64,000 nucleotides of DNA, taken from positions 1-64,000 of the forward strand of contig CAIXFN010000082.1 of the NCBI GenBank assembly GCA_903918755.1, written 5' to 3'. This document shows positions 48,385 to 57,305 of the stretch, in pieces (the first letter of the stretch is position 1; every line of letters begins with the position of its first letter). The notes below the pieces were generated by a model. That model searched no databases. It had not been told where the DNA came from and worked only from the letters and a program-made list of their open reading frames with translations. The translations under genes and the position numbers were made by a program. Origin of the DNA: an uncultured Pedosphaera sp. Lineage in GTDB: Bacteria > Verrucomicrobiota > Verrucomicrobiia > Limisphaerales > Pedosphaeraceae.

Positions 48385-50054
48385 GAGCGGGTGGCCGCGG
48401 CTTCCTCCGCGCGGGCGGTGTCAGCTTCCAACAAAAGACGACGGCGGGTGGGACGCAGTTGGAAAATCTTGAAAATGGAAACGAACACGATGCCGAAAGA
48501 AGTGGAGGAATAAGCCGCCATGAGGCTGCCGTTGATGATCTTGAGGGATGCCAAAATCAAACAAATGATCGTTCCGGCAAACCCGAGATACAACCCGGCA
48601 TCAAACAGGTGTTCCTCGTTTTCGAGCAACTTCAATTTCAGCCGGGGCGGCGCGGGTTGGCGGCGGATTTCCGCAAGTTTCATCAGGCAGGCGATGTAAA
48701 TCAGGCCCTGAAGCACGAAAAAGAGCAGCAGAATCAGGAGATTATAGGGTTGAGTCATAGTCGATGGGGGGGAACCCGGATTCACTGCGGGGACGGCATC
48801 CCCCACCTGGGGCAGACGCAGTCGAAAGGACGGTGCCACTTTCTGGTTATCCTGGGCGAGAAACGGCTCACTCAGAATTAGTACCACGAGCAGGAAGCCG
48901 AGCGCGAACAAAATCTCACGGGCGAGGCCGATTCCGGGCGATGGCCGGACGGAGCGCAGGCCCTGCCAGCCGAAAGCGAACAGGAAACCGGCGCCCAGGA
49001 AAAGCAGCCATTTGATCGCCAGGGCAACCCGCGGCATCAGCCAGCAATACCCCAACGTCAGCGAGACCACGGGGGCCAAGGGCGGCAGCAGGCGGGCCTG
49101 CTGCCGCAGCGGGGAAACGAAGACGGGCTGTTGGCGGTCGAGCAACTCCCCGATACCGCCCCCGCCGGTGGCCAGGCTGGTGATCAGATCATGCAACCCA
49201 GTGCGGCTGAAATTCAGCAGGTAGTGAACCGTGTCCGCCGGCCGCCCGGAAAGGGCGACGGCGGTAAACAGGTGCGGCCAGGGAAGGACGCCTTCCCGCA
49301 CTTGGTTGACCAGCAGACGCAGAGTTTCGGCATCCTCCACCCGATGCGTGAAGGCGACCAATTCACCCCAGTTCAAGCGTTGGCCGAGGGACATGAAATC
49401 CAAGAGGATTTGTTCCAAAGGCTCGGTCTCCCCGCCGTGATTGGCCGCGGCGACCAGTCGCCCGATCTCACCGGTGAGGCTTTTGCTCAAATGATCCCCG
49501 TCCAAGAGCAGACCACAGACGGCGATGGCCGCATCAAGGGCTTGTCCGGAAGGTGATAACGAAGGCGGGAAAATGACGGTATTGGTCAACTGGCGGAGAC
49601 CAAGCAATTCACGCGCCGGGGTGCGGGGGGATCCGCCCAAATAGGCGAGAAGTCTATCCCGGTTTTCAAAGCGCAAGGCCACATCGGTGATGGGGGCCGT
49701 CCCGTTGGTGCCGATTTCGGGTTGGCGCCCCAGTTGGGTGGACCAGAGGGGGACGGCTTCGCCCCAGGCGCGCAACTCCGGTTGCGTGCGGCTGAGGGTG
49801 GCAATCGCCTCGGCCAATGGGTTGGTATCCGGAAGGGCCAGCAATTGCGCGGAATGCAGGAGCAAAGTGGCCGAGGAAAGTCTTTGGGCGGCGGCCTCGG
49901 TCAGTCCCAAGCCGGTTATGCCTGGCAATTTGCGACCGGCCCGCTCCAGAACGGCCACGTCCACGCCGCGCAGATAAATGGGCATGATCCAACCGGCGAT
50001 GAGCATCGCCAGGCCAAAAACGGCGCAAGCCAGGAACCGGAGGCTTTTTGTCAT
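48381..50054 (-). CDS. polytopic membrane protein, ExbB/MotA-like C-terminus
   Basis: 557 aa. N-terminal membrane helix (about 8-28), a soluble region of about 290 residues, then six or so membrane helices. The last two (LYLGFAGTIICLILASLKII and SLMAAYSSTSFGIVFVSIFKI) resemble the GLLGTV and ALTTTxxGLxxAI helices of ExbB/TolQ/MotA proton channels, including the small polar residues lining the pore. It overlaps the next gene (ATGA), whose product has an Asp-bearing stator-like helix, so a two-component ion channel is suggested. Not a known member of the motA, tolQ or zorA families by eye. Confidence 0.6.
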   Translation of the reverse strand: MTKSLRFLACAVFGLAMLIAGWIMPIYLRGVDVAVLERAGRKLPGITGLGLTEAAAQRLSSATLLLHSAQLLALPDTNPLAEAIATLSRTQPELRAWGEAVPLWSTQLGRQPEIGTNGTAPITDVALRFENRDRLLAYLGGSPRTPARELLGLRQLTNTVIFPPSLSPSGQALDAAIAVCGLLLDGDHLSKSLTGEIGRLVAAANHGGETEPLEQILLDFMSLGQRLNWGELVAFTHRVEDAETLRLLVNQVREGVLPWPHLFTAVALSGRPADTVHYLLNFSRTGLHDLITSLATGGGGIGELLDRQQPVFVSPLRQQARLLPPLAPVVSLTLGYCWLMPRVALAIKWLLFLGAGFLFAFGWQGLRSVRPSPGIGLAREILFALGFLLVVLILSEPFLAQDNQKVAPSFRLRLPQVGDAVPAVNPGSPPSTMTQPYNLLILLLFFVLQGLIYIACLMKLAEIRRQPAPPRLKLKLLENEEHLFDAGLYLGFAGTIICLILASLKIINGSLMAAYSSTSFGIVFVSIFKIFQLRPTRRRLLLEADTARAEEAAATRS

Positions 50055-50285
50055 CTATTTTATGCGTGCCTGCAACCATGACCCCCGGCGGGGCATTAGA
50101 ACTGCGCGATCCATTCGCACGGCGTTCATGCCTGCGAGTGGCCTTCCGGGTGCTGCCTCCGTTTCGACGAACGCGATCATGGTCTTGTTCAATTCAGGTG
50201 CGACTTTCTGTCCCGGCCGAGGCCCCAGCCACCGGCCGACGGGCCAGCGATTCCGGAGGCAACGGCACCCCAAGAGTCGGTTCAT
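50055..50285 (-). CDS. possible small basic protein upstream of the ExbB-like gene
   Basis: 76 aa, rich in Arg and Pro, no family recognised. It has a reasonable ribosome binding site (AAGGA about 8 bases before the ATG at 50285), and its stop codon touches the start of the 48381-50054 gene, the arrangement expected of a coupled leader gene. Low complexity of the first 30 residues argues for caution. Confidence 0.35.
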   Translation of the reverse strand: MNRLLGCRCLRNRWPVGRWLGPRPGQKVAPELNKTMIAFVETEAAPGRPLAGMNAVRMDRAVLMPRRGSWLQARIK

Positions 50286-50363
50286 GAATCATCCTTCCAT
50301 TCTGGCGGAAGTTGTCGGGTTTGGCGACAACCAATTGGGGAGGGGCTGGGAGAAAATAAAAAG

Positions 50364-50396
50364 GCGGCACCGCCGGGGGAGAACCGGCGGTGCCGC
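50364..50396 (-). terminator. Rho-independent terminator of the 50419-53598 gene
   Basis: Perfect 13-bp arms GCGGCACCGCCGG/CCGGCGGTGCCGC around GGGAGAA. On the minus strand it is followed by CCTTTTTATTTTCT, the expected T-run. Confidence 0.88.
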
Positions 50397-50418
50397 ATGC
50401 CAGGGATGGACGGGGGGC

Positions 50419-53400
50419 CTACGGGCTGACTGGATTGGCCAGGCGGTAGAATTTGGGCGTACCTCCGGCCGGGTTGACGGTGACCGGGCCGATGACGGAA
50501 CTGCCGACGTTGGTCCAGGGGCCATTCAAGGAATTGGCGGACTGGAGGTTGTAGGTTCCCGCCCAGTTCAGCACCAGGCTGGTCGGACTAGTGAAGTTTG
50601 CCACGAGGGTCGGAGTGGACAAACTAGGACTGGGATACAACTGGCTGGTGGGAATGATTTGGAGAGCCTCGTTGGGGCTGGACCACAACAGTTGGATGAC
50701 AGAGGGGCCGGTGACCTGGAAGTACTCCAGCACCAGGTCGCATTTCTGGCCAGCGGCCAGGTTGATCGTGCCGCTCCGGGTCGTCTGCCCCTGCGCCTGC
50801 CACTGGTTCACGACGAGTTGACCATTGATCCAGAGACGGGAACCGTCGTCGGACGAAGTGGAGAAGGTGTAAAGCCCACTGTAAAGCGGCTGGACCTGAC
50901 CATGCCAGCGGGCCATGAAGTAGGTGGTCGAGATGGCGGGATCCAGCGCGCCGGTTGCGAAGTTCAGATCAATAATCGGATCCAGGCGTGTGAGGGTTGG
51001 TGCCCCGATGAAATTACCAAAGCCGTTGGTCATGTTGCTGTAGTAATCGCCGGTCAAGCCCGTGCCGGTGCCGGGCACGCCAACGTCCAGGGCGGCGAGC
51101 GGACTGGGCCAGGCTTTGCCGCTGGCGTCGAAGACGATTGCCCCGTACGAGCCCGCCTGGGTGGCTTGGGAATTGGTGATGGTTAGCGTGTCCCCGTTGG
51201 CACCGGCAATGTTGGTGCCATTGTATTGCCATTGGAACGTATATCCCGCGGGCGCGCTGCCCAGCCCGAGATCGAAACTGGCGCTGGCGCCCGGGGCGAC
51301 GAATTCGTTGGTGGGGGCATTCAGAGCCAGAATGTTAACATAGCCCTGGCCCAGTCCTCCAACGCTGTCATTGATATAGTAGCTAAATTGATCGGGGCCC
51401 ACGTAGCCGGCCACCGGGGTGTAGATCAACGAGGCACCGATTTGATTCACATTTCCGTTGCCGTTGGTGCTGGAGGCGTCCGCATTTGAGAAGCTGAGGT
51501 CATTGCCATCCGGATCCGACGAGGATTGCAGGAGCAACGACAGCGGAATGGTCAGATTCTGGTTTTGGTAGGCCACGTAGAAAAAGCTCCTGGTTACTGG
51601 AGGCTGATTGGTCGGCACCAGGGTGAGGGTGGCCACCTGGCTGGTGACGGCGCCGGAATCGTTACTGACCACCACTTTGAAAGTCGAACCTTGCGCGCCG
51701 GCGGTGGGATTCGCAAAGGTAAGCACCCGATTGGTGGCGCCAAGGAGGGGGGTGCCATCCGCCAGCCACTGGTAATTGAGCGGCGGCCGGCCGAGCGCAA
51801 CGACGGAGAAGGTGGCCTGGCTGCCATTGGCGGTCGTGGATCCATCCTGCACGACGGCGCTCACCGGCTGATTGGTAATGACCGGCAGGCCGGGCGGCAA
51901 GGCTTGTCCGATGCTGTTGACCTCAACCCGAATGGCGGTAATGCCCGCCCCGGTGAGATTATTGACGAAATCAATCGTGTTGATGCCCGAAACGAAGCCA
52001 TTGGTGACGGCCCACGTGGCAACGTAAAGAGTTCCGCCTGGATTGATCGCATTGCCCGTGCTCTTCCCGTTCACCAGAATGTCGCTGATGGTCCCGTTGG
52101 CCCACAGATTGCCGGAAAGCTTCATGGTGGACGGATCCGCCTGGTCGATGAGGAACGTGGAGCGATAGTAATAATTCCCGGCGGGCGAGCTTTGGGTTAC
52201 CCCGCCGGCATTGCCAATGGCGCCCATCCACATGGAAAAACTGTTGGTGGGGGCGAAGGCGCCATTCGGGCTGGCAAATTGCAGCGGGTTGCTGTTCTCG
52301 AAAATCTCGGAAATCGGTCCGAGATAGTTGGGATCCGCGCTCTGGAAAAGGGTCCAATTCGGATCCGCGATGTCCCCCGCGGAAAGTACGCCATTGGTAT
52401 CCAGTCCGGTGTTGGCCAGACCGGTCGCGACCGCCCCGATGGTGACCTGGGCCACGGAACTGGTGATGCTGCCGTAAGCGTTGGTGACGATCAGGGTATA
52501 GGCCCCGCCGTTGGCAAATGTAATATGAGGTACGACGAGAGTGGTGTCGGTCTGGCCGGCGACCCGGGTGCCATTCAGATACCATTGATAGCCCAGCGGC
52601 GGGGTGCCGGAAACGAGGGCGGGAATCGACAGGGTTTGGTTGTAACCGGCCAGGGTGGTGGCGGGTGGTTGTTTGGTGAAGGATGGAGGGTTCAACGCGC
52701 CGCCCGTGACGAACGCCATCTGGTTCGAGCGCAGGCAAACGTTGCTGATGCGGATTTCATCGATGCTGCCGATGATTCCCTCGTTATTGCCGGGGTTGCT
52801 GGTGGTGTTGCGGGCGCTGCCGCCGACGCCCAATCCGGGTTGGGAGGCGCCCAACGGGGTGCCATTCAACGGGCGGGTGGCGGTAAACTGGCCCAACTTG
52901 TCCGCCGCGATGCGATTGGCATCCAGGAGGGTCCAATAAAAGGTGAGTTGGAAGGGAGGATCCGAGTTGGTCGGATTGTTGCCGGTAAACGTGACGGCGA
53001 CGTGGTACCAAGTATTGCTGATGGCGGCATCGGGTCCGGTCGTGGGGAGGGTGGACTTGAAATCGTCGCCCGTCGATCCCGCCAGGAGGTCCCATTCCAT
53101 GACGCCGTTAAACACGCGCCATTGCCAGCCCCGGTTGCCGAGCCCGAGCCCGTTGTCACCGGAAACGATTTCATAGTCTCCCGCGGCCGTGGGGCTGCCC
53201 GTAAATTTCACCAACGCTTCAAAAGAAAAAGCACCGCTGTCCGGATTGCAGAATTGGGAGACATCCGAGAACGCCCCACCATATAGTACATGCTGCTTGT
53301 TGACGGGCGCCCGGAGGCAGTTGCCCAAACCGGGGAAGGATGCCACACCGAGATTGACGTTGGTGTAGGGCAGCGTTCCGGCGGTGGGCAGGCCGAGATT

Positions 53401-53598
53401 CGTCAGGGTGATCGGGCTGGTGGCGACGGCGTCCGGGGTGGTCAAGCCGTCCGGTCCGTCCAGGTGCCAGAGGTGGAGCGTCGTGGCGTTGTTGGTGTAG
53501 GGGATTTGGAGGCCCGCCTGGGCGGTGCCTTCCTGCAAGGTGATTGCGCCTGCCAGGCAGAGCGCAAAAAGGGATTGCTTCATCATATTGGGCGACAT
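50419..53598 (-). CDS. large secreted protein: LamG, Ig-like and PA14 domains
   Basis: About 1059 aa from the ATG at 53598 (ATGs at 53586/53583 are alternatives), giving a signal peptide that ends near TAQA. Codons further upstream to 54060 read through the repeat region and are not conserved-looking. Domains: LamG-like (about 30-280, GAFSFEALVKFTG and NTWYHVAVTFTGN), Ig-like repeats (QTLSIPALVSGTPPLGYQWYLNG), a cadherin-like stretch (SDPDGNDLSFSNADAS), a PA14 domain (about 890-1010, TGLTGDYYSNMTNGF to SSDDGSRLWINGQLV), and a C-terminal domain (NLQSANSLNGPWTNVGS to FYRLANPVSP). It probably acts in surface attachment or polysaccharide binding. Confidence 0.82.
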   Translation of the reverse strand: MSPNMMKQSLFALCLAGAITLQEGTAQAGLQIPYTNNATTLHLWHLDGPDGLTTPDAVATSPITLTNLGLPTAGTLPYTNVNLGVASFPGLGNCLRAPVNKQHVLYGGAFSDVSQFCNPDSGAFSFEALVKFTGSPTAAGDYEIVSGDNGLGLGNRGWQWRVFNGVMEWDLLAGSTGDDFKSTLPTTGPDAAISNTWYHVAVTFTGNNPTNSDPPFQLTFYWTLLDANRIAADKLGQFTATRPLNGTPLGASQPGLGVGGSARNTTSNPGNNEGIIGSIDEIRISNVCLRSNQMAFVTGGALNPPSFTKQPPATTLAGYNQTLSIPALVSGTPPLGYQWYLNGTRVAGQTDTTLVVPHITFANGGAYTLIVTNAYGSITSSVAQVTIGAVATGLANTGLDTNGVLSAGDIADPNWTLFQSADPNYLGPISEIFENSNPLQFASPNGAFAPTNSFSMWMGAIGNAGGVTQSSPAGNYYYRSTFLIDQADPSTMKLSGNLWANGTISDILVNGKSTGNAINPGGTLYVATWAVTNGFVSGINTIDFVNNLTGAGITAIRVEVNSIGQALPPGLPVITNQPVSAVVQDGSTTANGSQATFSVVALGRPPLNYQWLADGTPLLGATNRVLTFANPTAGAQGSTFKVVVSNDSGAVTSQVATLTLVPTNQPPVTRSFFYVAYQNQNLTIPLSLLLQSSSDPDGNDLSFSNADASSTNGNGNVNQIGASLIYTPVAGYVGPDQFSYYINDSVGGLGQGYVNILALNAPTNEFVAPGASASFDLGLGSAPAGYTFQWQYNGTNIAGANGDTLTITNSQATQAGSYGAIVFDASGKAWPSPLAALDVGVPGTGTGLTGDYYSNMTNGFGNFIGAPTLTRLDPIIDLNFATGALDPAISTTYFMARWHGQVQPLYSGLYTFSTSSDDGSRLWINGQLVVNQWQAQGQTTRSGTINLAAGQKCDLVLEYFQVTGPSVIQLLWSSPNEALQIIPTSQLYPSPSLSTPTLVANFTSPTSLVLNWAGTYNLQSANSLNGPWTNVGSSVIGPVTVNPAGGTPKFYRLANPVSP

Positions 53599-53773
53599 GA
53601 TTCGTGGTTGAGTTGGGGTCAGGGTTCGGAGGCATCGTAAACAGAAAATACGGGGCAGGCAATCCCCGAGTTGGGCGCCAGATGACCAGAGGCGCGCCTG
53701 CGCGGGGTTTGGCGGGGCAGGTTGCGGAGAATGGGCGAGTGGCGCATTGGGCTCGGTCGGGCGGCGGGCGCAA

Positions 53774-54135
53774 CCTGGATTAAGTGTGTGGAACCTGGAT
53801 TTCGGGGTTCGGAGGGGGGCACCCGGTGGGCAACGGGACCAAGCAAAAGGTGCACACGAAGCCACGAAGGCACGAAAGGAAACTGGATTAAGTGTCCGGA
53901 GCTTGGACTTCGGAGAGGAGGATGGGTCCCATAATCTTATTGGGCTTATGGGGTGGGGGTTCCAGTCTTTTTGGCGCACGGGAAACTGGATTAAGTGTCC
54001 GGAGCCTGGACTGCCGGGGGAAATCGCGCTCAGAGGGCCGATAGCGCTCACGGAGATCATGGGGCGGCGGATTCCAGGTTGGGGGGATACGCGGGAACTT
54101 GGATTACCCGTCCGGAAACTGGATTAACCGCGTGG
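53774..54135 (-). repeat. diverged family-1 repeat cores (four copies)
   Basis: AACTGGATTAAGTGTCCGGA occurs at 53881 and 53984, with diverged versions at 53774 and 54116; spacing is about 103-132 bases. The reverse complement matches the core of the 201-bp tandem repeat at 8258/8459/8660. Each core is accompanied by a related CTGGA or TTGGA word. Confidence 0.75.
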
Positions 54136-54240
54136 AAACGCGACTCGTACCGTGGGCGCCGAGTTTACTTGCCACCCGTCTTGATTGCGCCGTCGTGGAA
54201 TCGCGCCGCCTTCAGGGCGCTGGAATTTGCTTCCAAAAAA

Positions 54241-54286
54241 CCCAGCCTGTCAGGCTGGGCTATCGAATCACGGCCTTTCAGGCCGT
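54241..54286. repeat. pair of short palindromes
   Basis: CCCAGCCTG-T-CAGGCTGGG (54241-54259) and ACGGCCT-TTC-AGGCCGT (54270-54286) are two near-perfect hairpins 10 bases apart, of the type scattered between genes in PVC genomes. Confidence 0.6.
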
Positions 54287-54514
54287 TACAAATCCGAGGG
54301 AGCTGACGAATCGGACGAATCTGGCGATTCTTTCGGGAATTTTGGGATGAGGCGCTCATGCGGCAGTGAAACCTGACTGCTTTAGTCGGGATTGGGTGCG
54401 TTTCTGTCGCCCAAGTTTCCGTTTGTTTTGGATAACAGGCGGCGTGGATGGCAAGGTGCCGCGTGCGTTGTCGGTGGAGGATAGGGCATGGGGCACGCGG
54501 CGGTAAACGCCATC

Positions 54515-54725
54515 CGTATCCGAGTCGCCGGGCGGTTGCCGGGATCCATAATAATATGTCAAAGAGCGAGTCCGCCGGTGCCGGTGGCAAAAGGCGGTCG
54601 GGCGGGCCAAATCCGCGGGTGTCCGGTGCGGTGGTGCCCGTTTCGAGCGCCGCGCGGGCCAGCTATCGGTTTGGTTATAGCACGGGATTTGGGGTTTCGT
54701 ATTCCTATGGTAGGAATTTCGCGAT
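54515..54725 (-). repeat. dispersed repeat family 2, copy B (inverted)
   Basis: Its reverse complement aligns by eye with 7855-8060: shared blocks are TAGGAATACGA, ACCCGCGGATT, and GACATATTA followed by GATCCCGGCAA, in the same order and at similar spacing. No coding potential. Confidence 0.6.
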
Positions 54726-54785
54726 GGATTTTGAGGGTCCATTCCGATCCGATCCGGGAGCGCAGAAATGACACCTGGGCAATTG

Positions 54786-54925
54786 CGCCCAAAGCTCACG
54801 GCAGATTCGCTGAGTCAGGTTTTGAGCGCGGTACGGGAATCAAAAACGATCCATGCTTTGGTGTGACCCGGTTCATCCTCCTTCGCTAAAGCTATGGAGG
54901 ACAGGACGGCGGATGGTTACGCGGG
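54786..54925 (-). repeat. attC-like site 1 (decayed, array end)
   Basis: The left half GCGCCCAAAGCTCACGGCAG resembles the common core; the right box GTTACGC overlaps the stop of the 54917 gene. It contains the hairpin element at 54876-54901. Most degenerate site of the array. Confidence 0.4.
54876..54901. repeat. TCCTCC/GGAGGA palindromic element, copy 1
   Basis: TCCTCCTTCGCTAAAGCTAT continues into GGAGGA to form an imperfect hairpin. Related words AAGCTATGGAGGACAGG recur at 55332-55349 and 56484-56500, each inside an attC-like site. Confidence 0.65.
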
Positions 54926-55228
54926 ATTGGTGTCATCTGGTGACTGCCGGCGCAAATACCATACGGCAATCATGCACGCGAGGTGAATGAGCAATGCAAC
55001 GACGCCGTGAAGGTAACTGAACCAGTAAGCGAACGGCGTGAAGGAGATGTCCTTGCCATGACTCCTGACCAGGTAGTGATCAACCACCAAGCGCCCCCCG
55101 CCGGGAAACGCACATGTGCCGTCGGTGACTGTGTGAACGACGAAGGCGACAAAGTTGGCGATGCCAAGGAATAGCACCACACGGTAGATGCGTTTGTGGT
55201 CGTCAGGCAAATCGGAGACGAGTTTCAT
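54917..55228 (-). CDS. cassette gene: small membrane protein
   Basis: 103 aa. Two hydrophobic helices (about 16-36 and 70-96) flank a loop with TCAFPGGGRLVVDHYLV. No family recognised. The ATG at 55228 was chosen because the frame upstream runs through the attC-like site of the next cassette. Its stop TAA falls inside the attC-like box GCGTAAC (54914-54920 on the minus strand). Last cassette of the array in the reading direction. Confidence 0.65.
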   Translation of the reverse strand: MKLVSDLPDDHKRIYRVVLFLGIANFVAFVVHTVTDGTCAFPGGGRLVVDHYLVRSHGKDISFTPFAYWFSYLHGVVALLIHLACMIAVWYLRRQSPDDTNPA

Positions 55229-55243
55229 GGCGTGCGTGCTGCC

Positions 55244-55392
55244 GTCTAATGTAGAAAACTGAAACACCGCCGACTCGCGACGGAAACCGCGATAGCAGAA
55301 CGGCCAGCGCCCTCCGCCCTCGCCAGGGCTTAAAGCTATGGAGGACAGGTCGCCGGGCAGGACGGCGGTTGGCCCCGGTGACTGGCTAGGCG
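55244..55392 (-). repeat. attC-like site 2
   Basis: Boxes GTCTAAT (55244-55250) and GCTAGGC (55386-55392), 149 bp apart end to end. The right box contains the stop codon of the 55386 gene. The centre carries the AAGCTATGGAGGACAGG element (55332-55349). Confidence 0.6.
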
Positions 55393-55790
55393 TGCTTTTC
55401 AATCTCAACCCCTATCCTTGTGGCGCTCGCATCGCGGCGAACAATGGTCTCAATTTCACGAGCAAGCAAATCATCGTCTGCCATCTGGTTTTTGCCGGTG
55501 AGCTTTTCGATAAACTTCCGATTCTTGTGAATCTGGATAATCCAGTCGGTTGGAGGTATCCCATTCCCCAGCTCGCCGCTCGCTCCAACCAAATATGAGG
55601 CGCCACTCTTTTGCGCATAAACATACCAACCCCAGTCTTCGGCGTCTGGCTCCGTGACATCCCAACCGACCTTGCGCAACTCCTCGCGAAGCCAGCTGAG
55701 CAATCCATGACCGGCGATAGGATTGATGGGGTTCGGGGGCTCTCTTGTGGCGTCGAACTTAGTTGTCGTGATTGAAATCAAATGTACCAT
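55386..55790 (-). CDS. cassette gene: hypothetical protein
   Basis: 134 aa, soluble, no membrane segments. Visible pattern: SWLREELRKVGWDVTEPDAEDWGWYVYA, then a Ser/Gly-rich strand and DWIIQIHKNRKFIEKLTGKN. The DAEDWGWY stretch suggests a compact alpha/beta domain. I recognise no family with certainty. The stop TAG lies in the attC box. Flanked by attC-like sites 2 and 3. Confidence 0.7.
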   Translation of the reverse strand: MVHLISITTTKFDATREPPNPINPIAGHGLLSWLREELRKVGWDVTEPDAEDWGWYVYAQKSGASYLVGASGELGNGIPPTDWIIQIHKNRKFIEKLTGKNQMADDDLLAREIETIVRRDASATRIGVEIEKHA

Positions 55791-55812
55791 AAAACCAAGC
55801 GCGCATTGGCAC

Positions 55813-55905
55813 GCCTAACGACCCAAGCTCAGCGACCCGGCGCACGGGACGCCACGAATGCAAACACGACGCTCCCGCCGGGGTGGCGGTAGAGCGTGGT
55901 GAGGC
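55813..55905 (-). repeat. attC site 3
   Basis: GCCTAAC (55813-55819) and GTGAGGC (55899-55905), 93 bp. The two halves pair over most of GCCTAACGACCCAAGCTCAG plus the following CGACCCGGC. One of the clearest sites. Confidence 0.8.
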
Positions 55906-55915
55906 GGCACAATGC

Positions 55916-56317
55916 TCATACATACCAATAATGCTGCGAGTGAAGCTGCGTCTGCCATCCAAAAAACCAAAAAGTCCACGCTCGTCCGCCGCCGCCACCC
56001 ATCGAAGCGAAGACGTAGCCGAAGTCTGAAACAAGAATGAACGGGCAAACAGCTCGCGGCGAACTGGTGTAGTGCCACGGAATCGCCGGAAGCTGCTGGG
56101 AGGGGGAAAAGGGATCTCGAACATTGATGTGCTGCACTCGCGTCGATGGCACCCTCTCGTTCGAGAAACCGCGGAATCCAAATGCGTGGTCCCAGTCGAA
56201 GCGGCGAATCACCGACGCGGGGCCGAACAGTGCCGTGACCCACCAGGCGAACAGATAAAGACCGACGATAGCCGCCAGCAGTCGTCGGAATTTCGTTCCT
56301 TTGAGTAGGGCGTTCAT
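55916..56317 (-). CDS. cassette gene: single-pass membrane protein, unknown
   Basis: 133 aa. One N-terminal helix (about 12-32, LLAAIVGLYLFAWWVTALFG) followed by an extracytoplasmic-looking domain rich in aromatic residues, ending FWFFGWQTQLHSQHYWYV with a SMGGGGGRAW linker. No family recognised. Stop 10 bases from the right box of attC site 3. Confidence 0.65.
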   Translation of the reverse strand: MNALLKGTKFRRLLAAIVGLYLFAWWVTALFGPASVIRRFDWDHAFGFRGFSNERVPSTRVQHINVRDPFSPSQQLPAIPWHYTSSPRAVCPFILVSDFGYVFASMGGGGGRAWTFWFFGWQTQLHSQHYWYV

Positions 56318-56322
56318 GTTCC

Positions 56323-56567
56323 GCCTAACGAAAAAACTGAGCCACCTCCGACTCGCAGCGTGAACCGCAACAGCGGAACGGCCAGCGCCATCCGTCTTCG
56401 CTCGGAGCTTCCGTCTCCGCTGGGATATTCGCCTGACAGGACGCCGAACAGGTCCGCCTTCGCCAAGGCCCTCTCCATCGCTGAAGCTATGGAGGACAGG
56501 TCGCCGGACAGGACGGATGGACGGGTTGGCAGTTGGCTCCGGCGACTGGTAAGCATTGCGGTTGCTT
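56323..56567 (-). repeat. attC-like site 4, enlarged
   Basis: A clear GCCTAAC box (56323-56329) followed by a core with CTGAGCCACCTCCGACTCGC. The other end is less certain (GGTAAGC 56549-56555 or GTTGCTT 56561-56567). At up to 245 bp it exceeds normal attC length, apparently because a palindromic element (56484-56500 and flanks) has expanded the centre. Confidence 0.5.
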
Positions 56568-56590
56568 GGAAGAGGCGGCGCATAAGAATT

Positions 56591-57160
56591 TCAATGCAGC
56601 TTTTCACCGCGCTTCAGCATCGCCACAAAATCAGCGATTCGCTGGCGACGTGTTTCGGGCTTTTTGGCAGTGGTGATGCGGATGAAAAAACCATAGCGTT
56701 GGGTTTTGTTTAGGGTAATGAAAAATGCCTTGGCAGCGGGCTCTCGCTCGAGAGCGGTGAGGAAATCCTCCGGCATCTCGGCGGTGCTGAAGCTGTGGTA
56801 AGCGGCTTCCCAGCGGCCATCGGCCTTGGCGGCAGCCACGGCAGCGAGTCCGGGGGGCTTCATGCGGCCTTGGCTTTCAAGCCGGGCCACATGGCCGGTG
56901 TTGATCTTTGACCAGACACTGCGCTTGCCACGTTTCGTAAACTTTTGCAGGAAGGCCGTTTCATCGAAGGCCTTTTTCTGGCCATCGATCCAGCCAAAAC
57001 AGAGCGCCTCGTCCAGTGCTTCCGCATAGGTCACCGTGGGAATACCACTCGCTTTTTTGGCGATCTTTAGCCAAATGCCCGGATGGTCGGAATGATGGCG
57101 TGCGAGCCATTCGTGAAACGCAGCGGCAGTAACGAAGGCGATGATGGGTTGCTCGGGCAT
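56591..57160 (-). CDS. cassette gene: YdeI/OmpD-associated family protein
   Basis: 189 aa from the ATG at 57160. The family features are clear: FHEWLARHHSDHPGIWLKIAKKASG, the EALDEALCFGWIDGQKK motif, SVWSKINTGHVARLESQGRMKPPG, and a C-terminal helix ETRRQRIADFVAMLKRG. The family (linked to bacteriocin or peptide protection in some annotations) is common in bacteria and often found in cassettes. Molecular function is not established. Confidence 0.85.
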   Translation of the reverse strand: MPEQPIIAFVTAAAFHEWLARHHSDHPGIWLKIAKKASGIPTVTYAEALDEALCFGWIDGQKKAFDETAFLQKFTKRGKRSVWSKINTGHVARLESQGRMKPPGLAAVAAAKADGRWEAAYHSFSTAEMPEDFLTALEREPAAKAFFITLNKTQRYGFFIRITTAKKPETRRQRIADFVAMLKRGEKLH

Positions 57161-57168
57161 AGATGCGG

Positions 57169-57305
57169 CTCTCAACTGGTGCGGAGGGACGGCAGACGGC
57201 CAGAGCTCAGGCACGCGGGATCAGATGACCTGAACCGCGAAGCGGAACTGGACCGGCCCACCCGCGCTGCCTGGAGCGATTTGTTCAAGTTATACAAGGT
57301 TAGGC
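57169..57305 (-). repeat. attC-like site 5
   Basis: The left half carries CTCTCAAC then GGCCAGAGCTCAGGCACG; the right box GTTAGGC (57299-57305) contains the stop codon of the 57300 gene. About 137 bp. Confidence 0.65.

Larger units (their letters stand above)
53599..54785. other. repeat-rich intergenic region
   Basis: About 1.2 kb with no convincing gene. It holds four diverged family-1 cores (53774-54135), two short palindromes (54241-54259 and 54270-54286) and a family-2 repeat (54515-54725), all read as reverse complements of the 7.8-8.7 kb region. Open frames across it follow the repeats and look non-coding. Confidence 0.65.

Noticed and set aside
46840-50054. A Zorya (ZorAB) defence locus
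   Set aside because: The pair shares the channel logic, but there is no zorC/zorD/zorE neighbour and no peptidoglycan-binding OmpA domain.
53599-54060. N-terminal extension of the LamG/PA14 protein
   Set aside because: It runs through the repeat region and gives Pro/Ser-rich sequence without domain features; a signal peptide appears only at the ATG cluster near 53583-53598.
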